A DNA stretch of 40,030 nucleotides from Planctomycetota bacterium (GCA_029259655.1 JAJDET010000106.1:1-40030); one strand, 5' to 3'. Positions 19,976 to 28,729 are shown, numbered from the stretch's first letter. Notes: generated by a model from the sequence alone, not told the origin. Made by a program: numbers and translations.

Positions 19976-22774
19976 TCATTCTCCGAGCCGGTTGGTCAAG
20001 AGGGCCACGCGATCGTCCGCTGTCACGAACAGGTCCTGGATCCCATCCCCATCGAGGTCGATCGTCTCGACGGTCCCGAGTCCACCGCCGACCATGGGGG
20101 TGAGCTCGCGACCGGCGTAGTACGAATCGGGAGCGCCGAACGTCCCGTCATCGTTGCCCGGGAAGACGACGACGTCTCCGAGATCCGTCGCCACGATGAC
20201 GCCGTCGAGGACCGCATCACCGTCGAGATCGACGATGAGCAGTGGGGCGGTATTCCTCCCCCTCGTGGAGGTGTCCTGCGCGGTCACCTTCGGCTCGAAC
20301 GTCCCGTCGCCCCTCCCCACACGGACACCTATGGCGGCGAACCACATATTCGTGCCGAAGTCGAACATGAACTCGAGGCCCACGAAGTCGACCACTCCGT
20401 CGCTCGTCACATCGACCAGGCGGCGCTCGTCGAGCGAGCTCCCGATCGAGATGCCCAGGGCGAACGTGCCGTTGCCCTGGTTGATGAGAGCCTGCGTTCC
20501 GACGATCAGGTCGGTGAAGAGGTCCACGTTGATGTCGCCGGTCAGGATCTCCGATCCGTCGACGGTGTAGGTATCTTCGCTCCCGAAGGTCCCGTCACCC
20601 GCGTTGATGCGAACGTGTGCCGCGCCGGCTGTCGTATAGACGAAGTCCAGCCCGGAACCACCTCCCACATCCACTAGAGTCAGCCCTGAGACGTTGGCGA
20701 CCGCGGAATAGGCGACCTCGGCCCCGAAGGTCCCGTTCCCTGCATTGATCCGGACGAAGAGCATGTCGTCGACCACGTACGCGAGGTCGAGAGACCCGTT
20801 CCCGTTCAGGTCCACGAGCTCGATCTGATCGAAGTTGCCGGTCGCCGCGTAGAGCGCGGGCCCAGCGAACGTCCCGTCTCCATTCGCGATCCACACCGAG
20901 AGCTGCGAGACGTGGTCCAGGAGGAGGTCGGAGACGAGGTCTCCGTTCACGTCTTCCGCGAACAGGCCGAAGGCGCGGTTCGCCGGCATGAACGAGGTCG
21001 GCGCCCCCAGCGTCCCGTCTCCCCCGTTGAGCAGGACCGAGATCTCGGACTGGATGCTTCCGTCCTCGAGGACCACGTCCTGGAACCCGTCTCCGTTGAA
21101 GTCGCCGAGGGCCGCCCGGTTCGAACCCACGGTAGTACCGGAGTTGGAAACAGGGCCTGACCGCGAACCGATCAGGACATGGAGGTCGTCGTCGCTACGA
21201 ACGACGGCGTCCTCGACACCGTCGAGGTTCATGTCGGCCTTCAGGACTTCGAAGACGCCGGAAGAGAACACCGGGCTCACCCCCCCCACGTCGAAGTGCC
21301 TCACGCCCGAGAAGCGATCGGTTCCATCACCGTGGAGCACCACATGACCGGTGCCTCCGAGGAGGACCAGGTCCAGATCCCCGTCCAGATCGTAGTCCGT
21401 CGCTTCCACTGCCGATGCCGAGTGAACCCCTGCGAGGTGCTCGACGTTGCCGAACGTCCCGTCGCCATTGCCGAGCATCACGGAGACGTCTTCCACGAAG
21501 TCCTTCACGACGGCCAGGTCGAGGTCTCCATCGGCGTCGAGATCCGTGGCGAGCAGATCGCTGGGCACGCCCTTGCCGGTGGGAACGGTCGCCGCGATCG
21601 GAGACAGGAAACCGTTCCCGTTGCCCGGCCGCAGCGTGATGTCGCGGGAGAACTCGTTGGCCGTCACCACGTCCAGGAGCGTGTCCCCGTCAAAGTCACC
21701 GATGGCGACCCGCTCCGGGGCGGTCCCGACAACGAAGGGCCCGTTGAGCTGGAAGTTCCCGGTTCCGTCCCCGGTCATCGTCAGGACTCGATCCGTGCTC
21801 CGGATCACGGAGACAACGTCCTGGAACCCGTCGTCGTTCAGGTCCCCGCACTCGACGTCGACGGAGTCACCGGTCGCGAAGTCGACCGGGAAGTTGAAGA
21901 ACCCGTTGCCCGTGCCCGTGTAGAGGGAGGTCGACGTGCCGCTGAGGACGACGTCGAGGTTCCCGTCCAGATCGAAGTCGTCCAGCACGGCCCGCGCCCC
22001 GTCTCCCGCGAAGGACGCGGCCCCGGTGAAGCCTCCGTTCCCGTCTCCGGCGTAGACGGTGAAACCACTCCCGGCCGTGAGAACGTCCTGGTCCCCATCC
22101 CCGGTCAGGTCGGCCATCTCGACCGTCACGGCGCTCGTGGGAAGCTCGAAGCCCCCGGCCGCGAATCCGCCTCCGACGAGGCCGAGGCGGACGGAGAGCG
22201 GATCGGTGGTGACGAGATCGCGCAGACCGTCGCCGTCGAGGTCTCCCAGCACGCTGTCCACTCCGCTCTGGCCTGCGGGAATACCCGGTTCGAAGAACCT
22301 GCCGACGCGCTCGCCCACGACGAGCCGCAGAGCGTTCGACACCGCGATGCCGTTCTGCGCCCCGGGATCGAAAACGCCCGCCTGGAAGATCGCGGAGACT
22401 CCGCAGGCGCTCGGCACTACCACCGAGAGGTCCACCTCGCGCGGCGAATTTCCCTCGCTGTCCGTCGTGAAGAAGCTGGTCTTGAACGGAACGCCGAAGT
22501 GGAAGATGGCGCCGTAGGTCGGATCGAAGAACGGCGCCTCGATAGTGCTGAATACGAGCGCGCCGCTCGAGTTCGGGAACGCGTTCTCGATCTGGATCGA
22601 GAACGGTCCCCCGATCGCGGGCGCGCCGTCCGGCGTCGTGAGCTCGGGCCCGACGGTCCCGGCATCGAGTCGCTTCAGCACAACTTCCGTGGCGCACGCC
22701 TGCGCTACGCCTACAGAGGGTGTCGCGGCGCAGAAGAGGACGGCTGCCGCAAGGAACAGTGAGTGGTGATTCAT
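19976..22774 (-). CDS. Secreted FG-GAP/VCBS repeat protein, array member C (16 repeats)
   Basis: This 932-residue protein starts at the ATG at 22774, with GAGGA about 8 nt upstream; it opens 20 nt after the stop of gene B. Signal peptide 'LFCAATPSVGVA' precedes mature 'QACATEVVLKRLDAG', where Ala replaces the Gly that follows the first cysteine in the other six. The second cysteine context 'PSACGVSAIFQAG' is close to that of member A. Sixteen repeat loops run from 'GDLDGDGLRDLVTT' to 'IDLDGDGIQDLFVT', in the same order as A, B, D and F, and the end is 'LLTNRLGE'. Predicted secreted calcium-binding beta-propeller protein of unknown ligand. Confidence 0.92.
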   Translation of the reverse strand: MNHHSLFLAAAVLFCAATPSVGVAQACATEVVLKRLDAGTVGPELTTPDGAPAIGGPFSIQIENAFPNSSGALVFSTIEAPFFDPTYGAIFHFGVPFKTSFFTTDSEGNSPREVDLSVVVPSACGVSAIFQAGVFDPGAQNGIAVSNALRLVVGERVGRFFEPGIPAGQSGVDSVLGDLDGDGLRDLVTTDPLSVRLGLVGGGFAAGGFELPTSAVTVEMADLTGDGDQDVLTAGSGFTVYAGDGNGGFTGAASFAGDGARAVLDDFDLDGNLDVVLSGTSTSLYTGTGNGFFNFPVDFATGDSVDVECGDLNDDGFQDVVSVIRSTDRVLTMTGDGTGNFQLNGPFVVGTAPERVAIGDFDGDTLLDVVTANEFSRDITLRPGNGNGFLSPIAATVPTGKGVPSDLLATDLDADGDLDLAVVKDFVEDVSVMLGNGDGTFGNVEHLAGVHSASAVEATDYDLDGDLDLVLLGGTGHVVLHGDGTDRFSGVRHFDVGGVSPVFSSGVFEVLKADMNLDGVEDAVVRSDDDLHVLIGSRSGPVSNSGTTVGSNRAALGDFNGDGFQDVVLEDGSIQSEISVLLNGGDGTLGAPTSFMPANRAFGLFAEDVNGDLVSDLLLDHVSQLSVWIANGDGTFAGPALYAATGNFDQIELVDLNGNGSLDLAYVVDDMLFVRINAGNGTFGAEVAYSAVANVSGLTLVDVGGGSGLDFVYTTAGAAHVRINAGDGTFGSEDTYTVDGSEILTGDINVDLFTDLIVGTQALINQGNGTFALGISIGSSLDERRLVDVTSDGVVDFVGLEFMFDFGTNMWFAAIGVRVGRGDGTFEPKVTAQDTSTRGRNTAPLLIVDLDGDAVLDGVIVATDLGDVVVFPGNDDGTFGAPDSYYAGRELTPMVGGGLGTVETIDLDGDGIQDLFVTADDRVALLTNRLGE

Positions 22775-22794
22775 GTCGGTAGTCCTCGAGAGCA

Positions 22795-25575
22795 CTATTC
22801 CCCTAGCAGGTTGGTCAGCACCGCGGCCCGCCCATCCGTGTTCGCGGCGAAGAAATCGGGGATCGCATCGCCGTCGAAGTCGCCCGTGACGAAGTCCAGG
22901 ATGCCGAACATCGGATAGGGGAACTTGCGGCCGACGAAGTAGAGCTCGGCGGATCCGAACGTCCCGTCCCCGTTGCCGTGGTAGACGGTCACGTCGCCGA
23001 CCTGAGTGGCCACGACGACGGCGTCCAGGATCGCGTCGCCATCCACATCGAGCACGTGCAGCATGCCCGTCCTCAAGTCGTCCAGCAGGGTCGTCTCCGT
23101 GCGCACCTCCGGCTCGAACGTCCCGTCACCCACCCCCACGCGGACACTGACCGCAGCCGCGTAGGTGAAGGAACTGACGGTCGAGTCCTCCAGACCGACG
23201 AGGTCGAGTACTCCGTCGTCCGTGACGTCGACGAGGCGGCCCTCGTCCAACGAGAACGGGATGGTGATGCCGGGCGCGAACGTACCGTCGCCCTGGTTCA
23301 GGTATTGCTGCGTCCCGATGATCAGGTCGAGGGCGAAATCCCCGTTCATGTCTCCCACGAGGGGAGGCGCATCGTTGACGGGCGTGTTCATCTCGCTCCC
23401 GAAGGTCCCGTCACCCGCGTTGATCCGGACGTGGAGCGTGTCCGCGTCCCAGGTCGTGTACACGAGGTCGAGCTCGGAGCCTCCCGCAACGTCCAGGGCG
23501 AGCAACCGCCGCACGTGCTCCACCATCGGATAGGAGGCCTCGGCGCCGAACGTCCCGTCCCCGGCGTTGAGGCGCACGTGGATCGTCTCGTCGATCCCGT
23601 ACAGGGCGTCGACGAAGCCGTCGGCGTTCAGGTCCTCGAGCAGGAACGCGTTGAACCAGTCGCTCGCCGCGTAGTACGTGGGGGCCGCGAAGGTCCCGTC
23701 CCCGTTGCAGATCGAGACGGACAGCGGCCCGGGGCTCTGCGTGGGGTGGTGCGTCATCACAATGTCGGTGAGGAGATCTCCGTTCACGTCCTCCGCGAAG
23801 TGCGAGAGGTGATCCAGCTGGAACGACAGCGGCGGCTCGAGAGTCCCGTCCCCCGCGTTCAGGAGGACCGAGAGCGTGTCGGTGAAGGACGTGTCCTGGA
23901 TCAGAACGTCCTGGAAGCCATCCCCGTCGAAGTCGCCCAGACTCGCCCGGTGCGTGGGGTGCGGGTAAGTCGCCTGGGAGAGAGGGCCGGTTCGCGCGCC
24001 GAGCAAGACGTCGAACCGATCCCGGTCATGGACGAGGACGTCGTCGACGCCGTCCCGATCCATGTCCGCGACGAGGATCTCGGCCTCGAACTCCCCGACC
24101 TGGAAGTGCCTCACACCCTCGAAGCGACCGCTGCCGTCGCCCGTGAGCACGACGTGGCCGTCGCTCTCCCCGAAGAGGACCAGATCGAGGTCACCGTCCA
24201 GGTCGTAGTCGAGAGCCTCCACCGCAGCCGGCCCGTGCACACCGGCGATATTCTCGACGTCGGGGAACGTTCCGTCGCCGTTCCCGAGCATCACGGTGAC
24301 GTCCTCGTCCTTCTCGTTCACGACCGCCAGGTCGAGCGTACCGTTCCCGTCGAGGTCGGTGGCGATCAGGTCGCGGGGTGCTCCGAACCCCGTCGGGACG
24401 GTCGTCGTGATGGGGGCGAAGAACCCGTTCCCGTTCCCCGTCCGCAGAGTGATGTCGCTGAGGATCTCGTTCGCCGTCACGATGTCGAGGAGCGTGTCGC
24501 CGTTGAAGTCACCGACGACGACACGGTGCGGCTGGAAGCCGACGACGAAGGGCCCCTCGAGCTCGAAGTCGCCGGTCCCGTCCCCGAGCATGCTCACGGC
24601 GCGATCCGTGCTGTAGTTCAGGGCGACCAGGTCCTGGAAGCCGTCCTCGTCGAGGTCCCCGACGGCGACGTCGACGGTCGGGCCCGTTGCAAACGTCGTC
24701 GGGAAGTCGAACAGACCCAGGCCGGTGCCGGGATGGAAGGCTGTGGAAGCACCGGCGGTGGCGACGTCGAGGATGCCGTCCAGGTTGAAGTCGTCGATCA
24801 CGGCTCTCGGACCGCCGGACGAAAAGAAGGCGGCTCCGGTGAAGTCACCTGTGCCGTCTCCCCGATAGACGCCGAAGAGCGTGGAGGCGAGGAGCACGTC
24901 CTGGTGTCCGTCCCCGTTCAAGTCTGCGACTTCGACGCTCGAGCCCCCGAAAGGGATGTCGACACCCGTCGAGGCGAACCCGCCACCGGGGAGCCCGAGG
25001 CGCGTGCTGAACGGAATCGCCGTGATCAGGTCGCGCAGACCGTCGCCGTCGAGATCGCCGAGCACGCTGTCCGCTGCGCTCTGACCGGCGGGATCCCCGA
25101 AGAACAGGCGGGCAGGACGCACGCCCGCGACCACCCGCAGCGCGTTCGACACCGCGACGCCGTTCTGCGCGCCGGGATCGAACACGCCCGCCTGGAAGAT
25201 CACGAACCCTCCGCACAGGCTCGGATCGACCGCGGGCAGGTTGAACTTCTTCGGCGAGCTCCCTTGGCTGTCCGTCCCGAAGAACACCGTGCTGAACGGG
25301 ACGCCGAAGTGAAAGATCGCGCCGTAGGTCGGATCGAAGAACGGCGCCTCGATCGGGCTGTAGATGAGTGCCCCGCTCGAGTTCGGAAACGCGCCCTCGA
25401 TCCGGAGCGAGAACGGTCCGCCTACAACGGGCGCGCCGTCCGCCGCAAGGAGCTCGATTCCCGTCGTGCCTGCGTCGAGCCGGTTCAGCACCACTTCGTC
25501 CCCGCAGACCTGCGCTTCGGCCGCGGTCGGGACGCCGAAGAGGGCGAGCGCCGCACAGGCAAGTGATCGTGCCAC
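22795..25575 (-). CDS. Secreted FG-GAP/VCBS repeat protein, array member B (16 repeats)
   Basis: This 926-residue protein starts with GTG at 25575, supported by AAGGAGG 7 nt upstream; the same RBS-to-start layout occurs at member A. Signal peptide 'ALALFGVPTAAEA' is followed by 'QVCGDEVVLNRLDAG', with Asn where most members have Lys. The N-terminal domain is most like that of member G, five genes away ('FFGTD', 'SSPKKF', 'LPAVDPSLCGG'), whereas the sixteen repeat units follow the order of A, C, D and F. It ends 'VLTNLLGE' with a TAG stop. Its 199-bp 5' region holds a copy of the leader also found before member A, suggesting its own promoter or regulatory RNA. Confidence 0.92.
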   Translation of the reverse strand: MARSLACAALALFGVPTAAEAQVCGDEVVLNRLDAGTTGIELLAADGAPVVGGPFSLRIEGAFPNSSGALIYSPIEAPFFDPTYGAIFHFGVPFSTVFFGTDSQGSSPKKFNLPAVDPSLCGGFVIFQAGVFDPGAQNGVAVSNALRVVAGVRPARLFFGDPAGQSAADSVLGDLDGDGLRDLITAIPFSTRLGLPGGGFASTGVDIPFGGSSVEVADLNGDGHQDVLLASTLFGVYRGDGTGDFTGAAFFSSGGPRAVIDDFNLDGILDVATAGASTAFHPGTGLGLFDFPTTFATGPTVDVAVGDLDEDGFQDLVALNYSTDRAVSMLGDGTGDFELEGPFVVGFQPHRVVVGDFNGDTLLDIVTANEILSDITLRTGNGNGFFAPITTTVPTGFGAPRDLIATDLDGNGTLDLAVVNEKDEDVTVMLGNGDGTFPDVENIAGVHGPAAVEALDYDLDGDLDLVLFGESDGHVVLTGDGSGRFEGVRHFQVGEFEAEILVADMDRDGVDDVLVHDRDRFDVLLGARTGPLSQATYPHPTHRASLGDFDGDGFQDVLIQDTSFTDTLSVLLNAGDGTLEPPLSFQLDHLSHFAEDVNGDLLTDIVMTHHPTQSPGPLSVSICNGDGTFAAPTYYAASDWFNAFLLEDLNADGFVDALYGIDETIHVRLNAGDGTFGAEASYPMVEHVRRLLALDVAGGSELDLVYTTWDADTLHVRINAGDGTFGSEMNTPVNDAPPLVGDMNGDFALDLIIGTQQYLNQGDGTFAPGITIPFSLDEGRLVDVTDDGVLDLVGLEDSTVSSFTYAAAVSVRVGVGDGTFEPEVRTETTLLDDLRTGMLHVLDVDGDAILDAVVVATQVGDVTVYHGNGDGTFGSAELYFVGRKFPYPMFGILDFVTGDFDGDAIPDFFAANTDGRAAVLTNLLGE

Positions 25576-25651
25576 CCGAATGCCTCCTTGCTGGAGTCAC
25601 CCTCCCGCTGCGGCGCGAAGGCGACCCCGAATCGCCTGGGTTCGTCTAGCT

Positions 25652-25728
25652 GACGACAACCGTACCACGCCTCCTCGCGGAGGTTACGGAACCCCTCGGG
25701 GGCCCCCTCCGTACGCACCCTGAGGGTG
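25652..25728 (-). repeat. Duplicated leader element, copy upstream of member B
   Basis: About 77 nt here closely match 28633-28708. On the minus strand the copy runs from CACCCTCAG to GTTGTCGTC. It contains a hairpin at 25660-25689 with outer arms CCGTA/TACGG and inner arms CCTCC/GGAGG. The four-base loop is TCGC here and CACA in the other copy, while both stem arms are unchanged. Similarity resumes downstream, from the GCCTTC motif through the Shine-Dalgarno sequence to the GTG start. The two upstream flanks differ, so the element belongs to the downstream gene rather than to the gene ending before it. Confidence 0.7.
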
Positions 25729-25774
25729 GTTTCCCCGGCCGAGAGCCCGTCCGATCACGCCATCGCTCGAGGAG

Positions 25775-28582
25775 TCACTCTCCCAGTCGGTTGGTCAGCA
25801 CGGCTGCACGGTGGGCGGTCGTCGCCGCCATCAGATCCAGGATCCCATCTCCGTCGAAGTCGGCCGTCTCGAAATCGCTGATGCTCTCGAAGAGGAGACT
25901 GACGTTCGCGGGGGAGACGTAGTACGGATCCGCGCCACCGAACGTCCCGTCACCATTGCCCTGGTAGACGACGACGTCTCCCACCTGTTTGGCCACGAGG
26001 ACCGCGTCCAGGATCGTGTCCCCGTCGAGATCGATCACGTCCATGGAGAAGGGGCCGTGGAATGGGGCGTCCTTGATCCTCCCGATCGGAGTGCTCTCCG
26101 TGGTCACCCTGGGTTCGAACGTCCCGTCGCCCCTGCCGACGCGGACGCCGATCGCAGCCGTCCAGCCCGAGATGAACGCCACCTCCTCACCGACGAAATC
26201 GAGCACCCCGTCGGCGGTAACGTCGACGAGACGGGCGTTGCCCAGCGAGTTGCCGATCGTGATACCCGCCGCGAACGTGCCGTTGCCCTGATTGATCAGT
26301 GCCTGGATCCCCACGATCAGATCGGTGGAGAGGTCCCCGTTGATGTCGCCGGTCAGGATCCGCGAGTCCGCCGCGGCGGCGGCGGCATAGGTCGCCTCGC
26401 CGCCGAAGGTCCCGTCGCCCGCATTGATCCGAACATGGGCGGCATCCGCATCCGTCGTCGTGTACACGAGGTCGGGCTCGGAGTCTCCCCCCAGGTCCAC
26501 GAAGACCAGCCGCGTGATGTCCGAGACCGAAGCGTAGGACACCTCGCGCCCGAAGGTCCCGTCCCCCGCGTTGAGCAGGACGAAGAGCGACTCGTCGATG
26601 GCGTACGCGACGTCGAGGAATCCGTCCCCGTCCAGATCCACGAGCTCGGTCAGATGGAAGTAGCTGGTCGAGGAGTAGAAGTCAGGTGCAGCGAACGTCC
26701 CGTCGCCGTTGGCGATCGAAACGGAGAGCTCTCCGGTCGCCCCGCCGGAGTGCGTCAGGACGAGGTCGGTGGCGAGGTCTCCGTTCACGTCTTCAGCGAA
26801 CATCTCGATGATGAAGTCCGCGGCGAACGGGATCGGCGCTCCGAGGGTCCCGTCTCCCGCGTTGAGCAGGACCGAGAACCGGGAAGTGAATAGCCCGTCC
26901 TCGAGGAGGACGTCCTGGAATCCGTCTCCGTCGAAGTCACCGAGTGCGGCTTCGTCCGAGGCCTCCGTGTACGCCGAGTTGGAGAGAGGACCGGTTCTCG
27001 ATCCGAGCAGGACGTGGAGCGCGTTCTTGTTCCGGACGACGGCATCCGCGACGCCGTCGTGATCCATGTCCGTGACGAAGAGGTCCGGGGAGACTCCGCC
27101 TCGGATATCGAAGTGCCTCACACCGAGGAAGCGGCCGGTGTCGTCGCCCTCGAGCACCACATGGCCATCCCCACCGAGGACGAGCAGGTCGAGGTCTCCG
27201 TCCAGGTCGTAGTCCACGGCCTCCACCGCGCCCGGCAGGTGCAATCCGGCGAGGTTCTCGACGTCGGGGAACGTCCCGTCGCCGGTTCCGAGCATCACGG
27301 TGACGTCCTCGACGAAGCTGTTCACGACCGCCAGGTCGAGATCTCCGTCGTCGTCGAGATCCGTGGCGAGCAGGTCGAGGGGCTCACCCCCGCCCGTGGG
27401 AACGGTCGCCGTGATCGGAGACAGGAAGCCATTCCCGTTGCCCGGCCTCAGGGTGATGTTCGGCGGCGACTCGTTGGCCGTCACCACGTCCAGCACGGTG
27501 TCTCCATCGAAGTCGCCGATGGCGACTCGTTCCGGCGACAAGCCCACGACGAACGGACCGTTGAGCTGGAAACCACCGGCCCCGTCTCCGGTCATCGACA
27601 CCACACGATCCGTGCTCTTGATCACGGCGACGACGTCCTGGAAGCCGTCCTCGTCCAGGTCCCCGGAGGCGACGTCGACGGATTCGCCGGTCGCGAACTC
27701 GGTCGCGAAACCGAAGAGCCCGTTGCCCAGGCCCCGAAAGAGGGAGGTCGACGGGCCACTGACGACGACGTCGAGGATCCCGTCCTGGTCGAAGTCGTCG
27801 ACCACGGCCCGCTCCCCGCCCCCCGCGAAGGACGCGTTGCCGAAGAAACCTCCGTTCCCGTCGCCCACGAAGACGGTGAACCCGCCGGAGATCGAGAGAA
27901 CGTCTGGATCCCCATCCCCGGTCAGATCGGCGATCTCGACGCTGGCGCCGCCGGTGGGGAAGTCGAAACCCGTGGCCGCGAATCCACCTCCGACGAGGCC
28001 GAGGCGGACGGAGAGCGGAGGGGTCGTGATCAGGTCGCGCAGACCATCGCCGTCGAGGTCTCCCAGCACGCTGTCCGACCCCGACGGACCCTCGGGGAGA
28101 CCGGGCTCGAAGAGTCGACCCGCGCGCACCCCCACGACCAACCGCAGCGCGTTGGACACTGCGACTCCGTTCATCGCTCCGGGATCGAGCACGCCCGTCT
28201 GGAAGATCGCGAAGACTCCGCAGAGACTCGAATCGACGGTCGGGAGGTCCACCACGCGCGCTGAGTTTCCCTCGCTGTCCGTCGTGAAGAAGCTGGAGAT
28301 GAAGGGGGCTCCGCCCCAGAACATCGCCCCGAATGCCGGGTCGAAGAACGGCGCGTCCACCGCGCTGAACACCAAGAGGCCGCTCGAGCTCGGGAAAGCG
28401 TTCTCGATCCGGAGCGAGAACGGCCCCCCGATCACGGGCGCGCCGTCCGGGCTCGTGAGCTCCGGTCCGACCGTTCCGGCGTCGAGTCGCTTCAGGACGA
28501 CCTCCGTCCCGCAAGCCTGTGCATCGGCCGCGGTCGGAAAGAGGACGAGGGCGATCGCCGCTACGGCTAGTGCACGTGCCAC
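25775..28582 (-). CDS. Secreted FG-GAP/VCBS repeat protein, array member A (16 repeats)
   Basis: This is the first gene of the array. The GTG at 28582 has ACAGGAG 7 nt upstream and gives a 935-residue protein; the longer frame to 28603 lacks a signal. Signal peptide 'AIALVLFPTAADA' precedes 'QACGTEVVLKRLDAGT'. The N-terminal domain carries the second cysteine in 'SSLCGVFAIFQTG', most like member C. Sixteen repeat units run from 'GDLDGDGLRDLITT' to 'ADFDGDGILDLMAA', then 'VLTNRLGE'. Upstream, 147 bp separate it from the gdhA stop and contain the structured leader shared with member B. Predicted extracellular calcium-binding double beta-propeller; role unknown. Confidence 0.92.
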   Translation of the reverse strand: MARALAVAAIALVLFPTAADAQACGTEVVLKRLDAGTVGPELTSPDGAPVIGGPFSLRIENAFPSSSGLLVFSAVDAPFFDPAFGAMFWGGAPFISSFFTTDSEGNSARVVDLPTVDSSLCGVFAIFQTGVLDPGAMNGVAVSNALRLVVGVRAGRLFEPGLPEGPSGSDSVLGDLDGDGLRDLITTPPLSVRLGLVGGGFAATGFDFPTGGASVEIADLTGDGDPDVLSISGGFTVFVGDGNGGFFGNASFAGGGERAVVDDFDQDGILDVVVSGPSTSLFRGLGNGLFGFATEFATGESVDVASGDLDEDGFQDVVAVIKSTDRVVSMTGDGAGGFQLNGPFVVGLSPERVAIGDFDGDTVLDVVTANESPPNITLRPGNGNGFLSPITATVPTGGGEPLDLLATDLDDDGDLDLAVVNSFVEDVTVMLGTGDGTFPDVENLAGLHLPGAVEAVDYDLDGDLDLLVLGGDGHVVLEGDDTGRFLGVRHFDIRGGVSPDLFVTDMDHDGVADAVVRNKNALHVLLGSRTGPLSNSAYTEASDEAALGDFDGDGFQDVLLEDGLFTSRFSVLLNAGDGTLGAPIPFAADFIIEMFAEDVNGDLATDLVLTHSGGATGELSVSIANGDGTFAAPDFYSSTSYFHLTELVDLDGDGFLDVAYAIDESLFVLLNAGDGTFGREVSYASVSDITRLVFVDLGGDSEPDLVYTTTDADAAHVRINAGDGTFGGEATYAAAAAADSRILTGDINGDLSTDLIVGIQALINQGNGTFAAGITIGNSLGNARLVDVTADGVLDFVGEEVAFISGWTAAIGVRVGRGDGTFEPRVTTESTPIGRIKDAPFHGPFSMDVIDLDGDTILDAVLVAKQVGDVVVYQGNGDGTFGGADPYYVSPANVSLLFESISDFETADFDGDGILDLMAATTAHRAAVLTNRLGE

Positions 28583-28632
28583 TCGAATGCTCCTGTGGAC
28601 CACCCTCTCGCTAGGGCGTGAAGGCGAACCCG

Positions 28633-28708
28633 GACGACAACCGTACCACGCCTCCCACAGGAGGTTACGGAGCCCCCCTCAGGGGCCCCTCTCCACGCAC
28701 TGAGGGTG
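28633..28708 (-). repeat. Duplicated leader element, copy upstream of member A
   Basis: This is the partner of 25652-25728. The hairpin at 28641-28670 has the same arms (CCGTA/TACGG outside, CCTCC/GGAGG inside) but a CACA loop. The copy at 25652-25728 has about 25 extra nt between this block and the RBS-proximal block. Because it follows gdhA by only 22 nt, it could also serve as a gdhA terminator, but no T-tract follows the stem on the minus strand. A very short reading frame (GTG, 12 codons, then TAG) starts inside the hairpin; whether it is translated cannot be told. Confidence 0.7.
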
Positions 28709-28729
28709 AGCCTCCTCGCCGCAGCGCCG

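Noticed and set aside
22978..25566. Very long open frame (862 codons) on the plus strand opposite member B, and similar long plus-strand frames at 21179-22762, 12560-14284 and 15624-17036
   Set aside because: They are mirror images of the Asp/Gly-rich repeat codons (GAC, GGC, GTC) in GC-rich DNA. Their translations are Arg/Glu/Val/Asp low-complexity with no signal peptide or domain, whereas the minus-strand proteins are coherent.
28641..28670. Hairpin after gdhA as an intrinsic terminator
   Set aside because: No T-tract follows on the minus strand, and the same hairpin occurs upstream of member B after an unrelated gene end, so a leader role is favoured.
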